IMG/VR virus record: IMGVR_UViG_3300024514_000025
Location: 1 to 25,984 of that record
DNA length: 25,984 nt
Direction: 5' to 3' (one strand)
DNA from: a virus
Positions 22,047-25,984 of this stretch are shown piece by piece. The position numbers and the translations under genes were made by a program. Below the pieces are notes generated by a model, which saw only the letters and a program-made list of their open reading frames with translations, ran no database searches and was not told where the DNA came from. The stretch's first letter is position 1, and the number at the start of each line of letters is the position of its first letter.

Positions 22047-24890
22047 ATGGCAAATTCAAACAGAGTATTCGTTTCTCCAGGTGTGTATACATCAGAGAAA
22101 GATTTAACATTCGTAGCTCAAAGTGTAGGTGTTACAACATTGGGTCTGGTTGGTGAGACTTTGAAAGGTCCAGCATTTGAACCAATTCTAATTTCAAATT
22201 TTGATGAATTTAGAACTTATTTTGGTGGTACTAGCCCCGCAAAAGATGGTGCTGGAAATCCAAAATATGAACTTCCATATGTTGCGAAATCTTATTTACA
22301 AGAGTCAAACCAATTATTTGTAACCCGTGTATTAGGACTTACTGGATATAAACCAGGCAGAACTTGGGGCATCAAAGCCCTAGGTGGCGTAACTCTTGGT
22401 TCACTAAGCGGATCAACAGCAGGTATTTCATTAGTACCAACAGCATTAGGCATAACAGGTAGCACAATCTATGCTGAATTATCAGGAAAAACCTCAACAG
22501 AAGGTTCTTCAATTACTGACTACTTGGTAGCAGCAACTAATTCTGGCGGTGTTTACGCGCACAACGAATGGTTCACAATCGGAGAAGTTCCTGAATCTGC
22601 TACTAGCAGTCTTACAGGGGTAGAATTGGTTTCACCAATTGGCTCAAATAACAATAAAGAATGGTACAACGTTTACTACACTAAAACAGGATCAACTGAT
22701 TCAACAATTGATGGTGTATATTCATACCTTTTTGTTTACTCAACAGGTACATCAGCTTTCACTGTAACAAGATTTAAGTATAATGCATCATTGAATACCG
22801 ATTATCATGATATGCAAGTTTGCCTATTGAGATCTAGAGGTAGCTATATTCAAAACGTATTAACACACAGAGTAACTGGCACAACTGTTAGCGTTAGTGG
22901 ATCTGGATTATCAACTAATCCTTTAGCTGACTTTACAATTCAAGTAACTGATATCGATAGTGATGTTAGAACATTTAATTGTTCTTTAGATCAAACTTCC
23001 ACAAAGTACCTTACAAAGGTAATTGGTGCAGATGTATTTGATAAAGATAGAATTGAATATCCATTATATGTACACGAAGCATATCCAAACTTAGTTTCAA
23101 ATCTTTTTGAACAAGGTTTAATTAGAGGTTTAAGCACAACAGTTGTAAACGCAACTGAAGGTGATAACTTTATGACTCAGTGGGACATGGCCGGATCTTC
23201 AACCATCGTTTCTGAGGTTAGAGGTGGTAAGGTATTTGACCTATTCAGTTTCTTAACAATATCTGATGGTGACGCATCTAACTACGAAGTTAAAGTAACC
23301 GTTCAAAATATTGATTTAGATACAGGCGAATTTGATGTTCTTGTTCGTGATTTCAACGATACAGACGCAAATCAGGTTGTATTAGAAAAATACAGCAGAT
23401 GTACTATGAACCCAGATCTTCCTGGCTATGTTGGTAGAAAGATTGGTACTTCTGATGGCGAATATGAATTAAGATCTAAGTACATTATGTTGGTTATGGC
23501 AGATGATGCTCCAACAGATGCTATCCCAGCTGGTTTCAAAGGTGTAACAACAAAAGCTAACGTTGGTGGTATTCGTTTCAAAACAAAATACTACGATGCT
23601 GGTGATGTTTTATACTACAATGTAGATGGTACACCTGTAACAACAAATGGTGATAAAGTGAAGAAAGTTACTTTAGGTTTATCTACAGACGAACACTTTA
23701 TTTTTGATAGAGATATGTTCAAATTTAAGGGTACCGATGCAACTGATTCATCTTTTGGTTTCCACTTGTCTGTTAACGCAGCAAATATTACAGGTACTAC
23801 TGGTGAAAAATTATTTAAAACAACTTCATACGATTTAGAAGGTACTAATAAAGGTAAATTAGATGGTGTTAACTTCCGCAAATTTACATTACCAGTATTT
23901 GGTGGATTTGATGGTTGGGATATCTACAGAAATGTTAGATCAAACGGAGATGGTTTCATTTTCGGAAAGACAACTTATATAAGCGGACACACAACTAATG
24001 GTGGTGTATTCAATAGTTTAGTTGGTAATTCAGATTACTACGCATTTTTACAGGGTATTGAAACATTCAAGAATCCTGAAGCTGTTGATATTAACATTTT
24101 TGCTACACCAGGTATTAACTGGAACGACCATAGCTCACTTGTAAATCAAGCGGTTGATATTATTGAGAATGATAGAGCGGACTCTCTTTATATCATCAAT
24201 GCTCCTAATTTTAGCGGCACAACGGGTGCTAACGAAGTAATTGGTGCTTTAGATGATTTAGGATTCGATTCTAACTACTCAGCAACTTACTGGCCTTGGA
24301 TTCAAGTAAGAGATACAGATAACGCTACTCAGCTTTATATTCCACCAACAGGTGAGGTATTAAAGAATATTGCATTAACTGATAATGTATCTTACCCATG
24401 GTTCGCAGTAGCGGGTTACTCAAGAGGTCTTGTTAACTCAATCAAAGCAACTAAGAAGTTGACTCTTGATGAAAGAGACGAACTTTATAAAGCAAGAATT
24501 AACCCAATTGCAACATTCTCTGATACAGGTACTATTATTTGGGGTAACAAAACGTTACAAGTTAGAGAATCAGCACTTGATAGAATCAACGTAAGAAGAT
24601 TGTTATTAAGAGCAAGAAAGTTAATCTCTGCAGTAGCTGTAAGATTATTGTTTGAACAAAATGATGATCAAGTTAGACAAGAGTTCTTAAGATTGGTTAA
24701 CCCAATTCTTGAATCAATTAAGAAAGAAAGAGGTCTTTATGATTTCCGTGTAACAGTATCAAACGATCCAGAAGATATTGATGCTAACACATTGAGAGGT
24801 AAGATTTACATCAAACCTACAAGAGCGTTAGAATTTATTGATGTTGAGTTTATTATTACACCAACAGGAGCTTCTTTTGAGAATATCTAA
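22047..24890 (+). CDS. Contractile tail sheath protein, gp18-like
   Basis: The 947-residue protein has the N-terminal sheath signature VFVSPGVYTSEKDLT (7-21), LGLVGETLKGPAFEPILI and the FRTYFGG strand, and the conserved C-terminal core. That core includes NYSATYWPW with nearby YPWFAVAGYSRG, GNKTLQVRESALDRINVRRL (about 832-851), the long helix RARKLISAVAVRLLFEQND and the closing strands GKIYIKPTRALEFIDVEFII. Sheath subunits form the contractile outer tube whose C-terminal domains interlock. It is much longer than T4 gp18 (659), and the extra length lies between about residues 110 and 650, where outward-facing insertions are usual. The gene is preceded by a TATTTATT element and followed by a strong intrinsic terminator, so it is probably transcribed at high level. 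Confidence 0.93.
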   Translation: MANSNRVFVSPGVYTSEKDLTFVAQSVGVTTLGLVGETLKGPAFEPILISNFDEFRTYFGGTSPAKDGAGNPKYELPYVAKSYLQESNQLFVTRVLGLTGYKPGRTWGIKALGGVTLGSLSGSTAGISLVPTALGITGSTIYAELSGKTSTEGSSITDYLVAATNSGGVYAHNEWFTIGEVPESATSSLTGVELVSPIGSNNNKEWYNVYYTKTGSTDSTIDGVYSYLFVYSTGTSAFTVTRFKYNASLNTDYHDMQVCLLRSRGSYIQNVLTHRVTGTTVSVSGSGLSTNPLADFTIQVTDIDSDVRTFNCSLDQTSTKYLTKVIGADVFDKDRIEYPLYVHEAYPNLVSNLFEQGLIRGLSTTVVNATEGDNFMTQWDMAGSSTIVSEVRGGKVFDLFSFLTISDGDASNYEVKVTVQNIDLDTGEFDVLVRDFNDTDANQVVLEKYSRCTMNPDLPGYVGRKIGTSDGEYELRSKYIMLVMADDAPTDAIPAGFKGVTTKANVGGIRFKTKYYDAGDVLYYNVDGTPVTTNGDKVKKVTLGLSTDEHFIFDRDMFKFKGTDATDSSFGFHLSVNAANITGTTGEKLFKTTSYDLEGTNKGKLDGVNFRKFTLPVFGGFDGWDIYRNVRSNGDGFIFGKTTYISGHTTNGGVFNSLVGNSDYYAFLQGIETFKNPEAVDINIFATPGINWNDHSSLVNQAVDIIENDRADSLYIINAPNFSGTTGANEVIGALDDLGFDSNYSATYWPWIQVRDTDNATQLYIPPTGEVLKNIALTDNVSYPWFAVAGYSRGLVNSIKATKKLTLDERDELYKARINPIATFSDTGTIIWGNKTLQVRESALDRINVRRLLLRARKLISAVAVRLLFEQNDDQVRQEFLRLVNPILESIKKERGLYDFRVTVSNDPEDIDANTLRGKIYIKPTRALEFIDVEFIITPTGASFENI

Positions 24891-24891
24891 T

Positions 24892-24939
24892 AGTCAGAAT
24901 CTGACTGAATAAGGGGTGGTTTTTAACCATCCCTTTTTT
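24892..24939 (+). terminator. Intrinsic terminator after the sheath gene
   Basis: An 11-bp stem, AAGGGGTGGTT with AACCATCCCTT (one G-T pair), closes on a three-base loop at 24911-24935 and runs into a T tract ending at 24939. A short perfect hairpin (AGTCAG-AAT-CTGACT, 24892-24906) lies directly before it, just after the stop codon. Together these form a tandem termination signal that would separate sheath from tube transcription. Confidence 0.85.
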
Positions 24940-25075
24940 ATTAGTATAAAGTAGTAATTAAAGAATATTAGTACATTGAAAATCAGTACATTAGAAATAA
25001 TAGAACATAGAAATATTAGAATAAAGTAAAATAGTACTATTAGAACATTAGTATTTTAGTAACGTAGTAGCAAAA
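24940..25075. repeat. AT-rich degenerate repeat array between sheath and tube genes
   Basis: Imperfect units of the type ATTAGTA or ATTAGAA plus CATT or TAAAGT begin at 24940, 24967, 24982, 25000, 25015, 25031, 25039 and 25047, giving spacing near 15-16 or 8 bases. TAG triplets recur in all frames and no reading frame of useful length exists on either strand. This fills most of the 294-base gap 24891-25184. The function is unknown; iteron-like binding sites or a non-coding leader are possible. Confidence 0.45.
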
Positions 25076-25139
25076 AGCTAACGATTTTTTTCCAAAAAGT
25101 CAAGTATTTTGAAAAATAAATTTATTTCTAATATTGATA

Positions 25140-25147
25140 TATTTATA
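25140..25147 (+). promoter_or_regulatory. TATTTATA element before the tail tube gene
   Basis: Co-directional gap between sheath and tube; the element lies 37 bases before the tube ATG, behind the sheath terminator. The leader between them is A-rich with a purine stretch (AAGGAAAG) just after the element. This is the clearest single case for the octamer acting as a promoter, because transcription from upstream should end at 24939. Confidence 0.6.
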
Positions 25148-25184
25148 AGGAAAGAAATAAACAAAACAATATAACACAAACACA

Positions 25185-25673
25185 ATGGCAGATTTATTAA
25201 TGAAAATGCCGGTTCCATATGAACCGAAACGTAAAAATAGGTTTATCCTAAGATTTCCATCATCTTTGGGTATCAACGAGTGGTATGTAACATCTACATC
25301 CCGTCCTAGTGCTAAAATTAATTCAACTGAAATTCCGTTTTTAAATACTTCAACATATGTAGCAGGTAGATTTACCTGGGACCCAATTAAGGTTACTTTT
25401 AAAGATCCAATTGGTCCATCTGCATCCCAAGCATTGATGGAATGGTTCCGTCTTCATGCTGAATCCGTAACTGGTAGAATGGGTTATGCTGCAGGTTATA
25501 AAAAGAACGTAGAACTTGAAATGTTAGATCCAACAGGGGTTGTTGTTGAGAAGTGGATTTTAGAAGGCTGTTTCTTAACAAGTTTAAACTTTGGTGATCT
25601 TAGCTATTCAGAAGATGCTTTAGCTTCAATTGACGCTGAACTAAGAATGGATAGATGTATCCAAGTTTACTAA
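25185..25673 (+). CDS. Tail tube protein, gp19-like
   Basis: The 162-residue product is almost the length of T4 gp19 (163). It starts MADLLMKMPVPYEPKRKNRF with the NRFILRFPS strand typical of tube subunits, and continues with the interlocking beta-sandwich pattern. WYVTSTSRPSAKINSTEIPF (33-52) is followed by a loop, WDPIKVTFKDPIGPSASQAL (65-84), the helix MEWFRLHAESVTGRMGYAAG, and LEMLDPTGVVVEKWILEGCF (about 111-130). The closing strands are LNFGDLSYSEDALASIDAEL. Stacked hexamers form the inner tube through which DNA passes. Isolated between two terminators and with its own promoter-like element, it appears to be a single-gene transcript. Confidence 0.93.
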   Translation: MADLLMKMPVPYEPKRKNRFILRFPSSLGINEWYVTSTSRPSAKINSTEIPFLNTSTYVAGRFTWDPIKVTFKDPIGPSASQALMEWFRLHAESVTGRMGYAAGYKKNVELEMLDPTGVVVEKWILEGCFLTSLNFGDLSYSEDALASIDAELRMDRCIQVY

Positions 25674-25687
25674 TATTCAAATAGTTT

Positions 25688-25695
25688 TATTTATA
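25688..25695 (+). promoter_or_regulatory. TATTTATA element abutting the tube terminator
   Basis: Ninth copy of the octamer, inside the 18-base stretch 25681-25698 shared with the neck gene upstream region. It runs directly into the terminator stem, so a transcript started here would begin within the hairpin. It may be a promoter for the next gene or a relic copied with its flanks. Confidence 0.3.
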
Positions 25696-25734
25696 ATCCC
25701 ATATTCGTAAAAAACGGATGTGGGATTTTTATTT
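25695..25734 (+). terminator. Intrinsic terminator after the tail tube gene
   Basis: A 13-bp stem, AATCCCATATTCG with CGGATGTGGGATT (two G-T pairs), encloses a seven-base A-rich loop and is followed by a T-rich tract. It lies 21 bases after the tube stop codon and would end transcription of that gene. Confidence 0.85.
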
Positions 25735-25761
25735 AATTGATAATCAATTAATTATATCAAG

Positions 25762-25777
25762 TGTTCCACGTGAAACG
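25762..25777. promoter_or_regulatory. parS-like ParB-binding site
   Basis: TGTTCCACGTGAAACG matches the bacterial chromosomal parS consensus TGTTNCACGTGAAACA at 15 of 16 positions; only the last base differs. The near-palindrome is centred on the sole CACGTG I find in the window. It lies in a 165-base gap without genes (25674-25838), between the tube terminator and the promoter region of the next gene, and is embedded in otherwise very AT-rich sequence. No parA or parB gene is in the window, so the binder would be host ParB or a phage protein encoded elsewhere. Confidence 0.65.
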
Positions 25778-25838
25778 CTGGTCTATTGATTTTTAATTAT
25801 TTTATAGTTATATTAAAAGAAAAGAATTCAATACTATT

Positions 25839-25984
25839 ATGGAAAATATTAACCCAATGGTTGCGTATGATGTTGTTCAACTACCTTCTCAAGGTGTACA
25901 TTATTCCAACGGAAAAAAATCATTAAGAGTTGCATACCTAACCGCATCAGACGAAAATATTTTAATGTCTCCAAACTTGATTCA
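25839..25984 (+). CDS. Probable baseplate-hub assembly protein (gp26/gp51-type), 3' end outside window
   Basis: The frame starts at the ATG at 25839 and is open to the window end (48 complete codons). The visible part, about VVQLPSQGVHYSNGKKSLRVAYLTASDENILMSPNLI, has the 'LPS-x-G-x-x-Y' opening and the 'T-A-x-D-E-x-I-L' segment that I associate with the T4 base plate protein family that includes gp26 and gp51, which help assemble the baseplate hub. AGTTATATTA lies 23 bases upstream, the same decamer found before the 4442-4672 gene. In T4 the portal gene follows the tube gene, so the order diverges here. The call is moderate because only a third or less of the protein is likely visible. Confidence 0.55.
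   Translation, partial: MENINPMVAYDVVQLPSQGVHYSNGKKSLRVAYLTASDENILMSPNLI

Noticed and set aside
24891-25184. Small protein gene or tRNA in the sheath-tube gap
   Set aside because: Stops, mainly TAG, occur in every frame, and no cloverleaf with a TTC-type T arm could be found.

Overview
This window is part of the genome of a large, AT-rich, lytic-type T4-like contractile-tail phage (myovirus). Diagnostic genes are a contractile tail sheath (gp18-like), a tail tube (gp19-like), neck/tail-completion candidates in T4-like order (gp13-, gp14-, gp15-like), a family B DNA polymerase (gp43-like), an SNF2-type helicase, PhoH and dUTPase. Start codons mostly lack Shine-Dalgarno sequences and sit behind A/T-rich leaders. 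Together with the tail-fibre and lectin types, this suggests a Bacteroidota host, but that is inference; nothing here proves the host. Coding density is very high, no gap reaches 300 bases, and I saw no tRNA, CRISPR, IS element or integrase.

Layout. (1) 1-5957, minus strand: three glycosyltransferases (one cut by the window edge), small unknowns, a degenerate HAD-fold protein, PhoH, a dUTPase with an acidic N-terminal extension, and a degenerate HD-fold protein. (2) 6010-9485, minus: five proteins of unknown role, including one with a WYL-like domain and one built from four 46-47-residue repeats. (3) 9518-14061, plus: adhesion/tail-fibre module with a lectin-fold structural protein, a repetitive fibre, an L-type-lectin-like protein and a small BppU-like protein. 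(4) 14153-17059, plus: DNA polymerase behind a structured leader. (5) 17056-19964, minus: gp13-like neck protein and SNF2 helicase. (6) 20016-25984, plus: gp14-like and gp15-like proteins, sheath, tube, and the start of a probable baseplate-hub assembly protein. An unannotated 52-codon ribbon-helix-helix gene lies antisense between the gp15-like and sheath genes.

Regulation. The exact octamer TATTTATA occurs nine times and, by eye, only between genes. It points the same way in all six regions between co-directional genes, so it is the best candidate phage promoter element. Two strong intrinsic terminators follow the sheath and tube genes. Between the tube terminator and the next gene is a 16-base site that matches the bacterial ParB-binding site parS at 15 of 16 positions. 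This is the most unexpected signal in the window.

How the genes work together: the polymerase and helicase replicate DNA, and dUTPase keeps uracil out of it. The neck, sheath, tube and hub genes build the contractile tail. The lectin and fibre genes recognise the host surface. The glycosyltransferases probably modify DNA, virion or host surface glycans.
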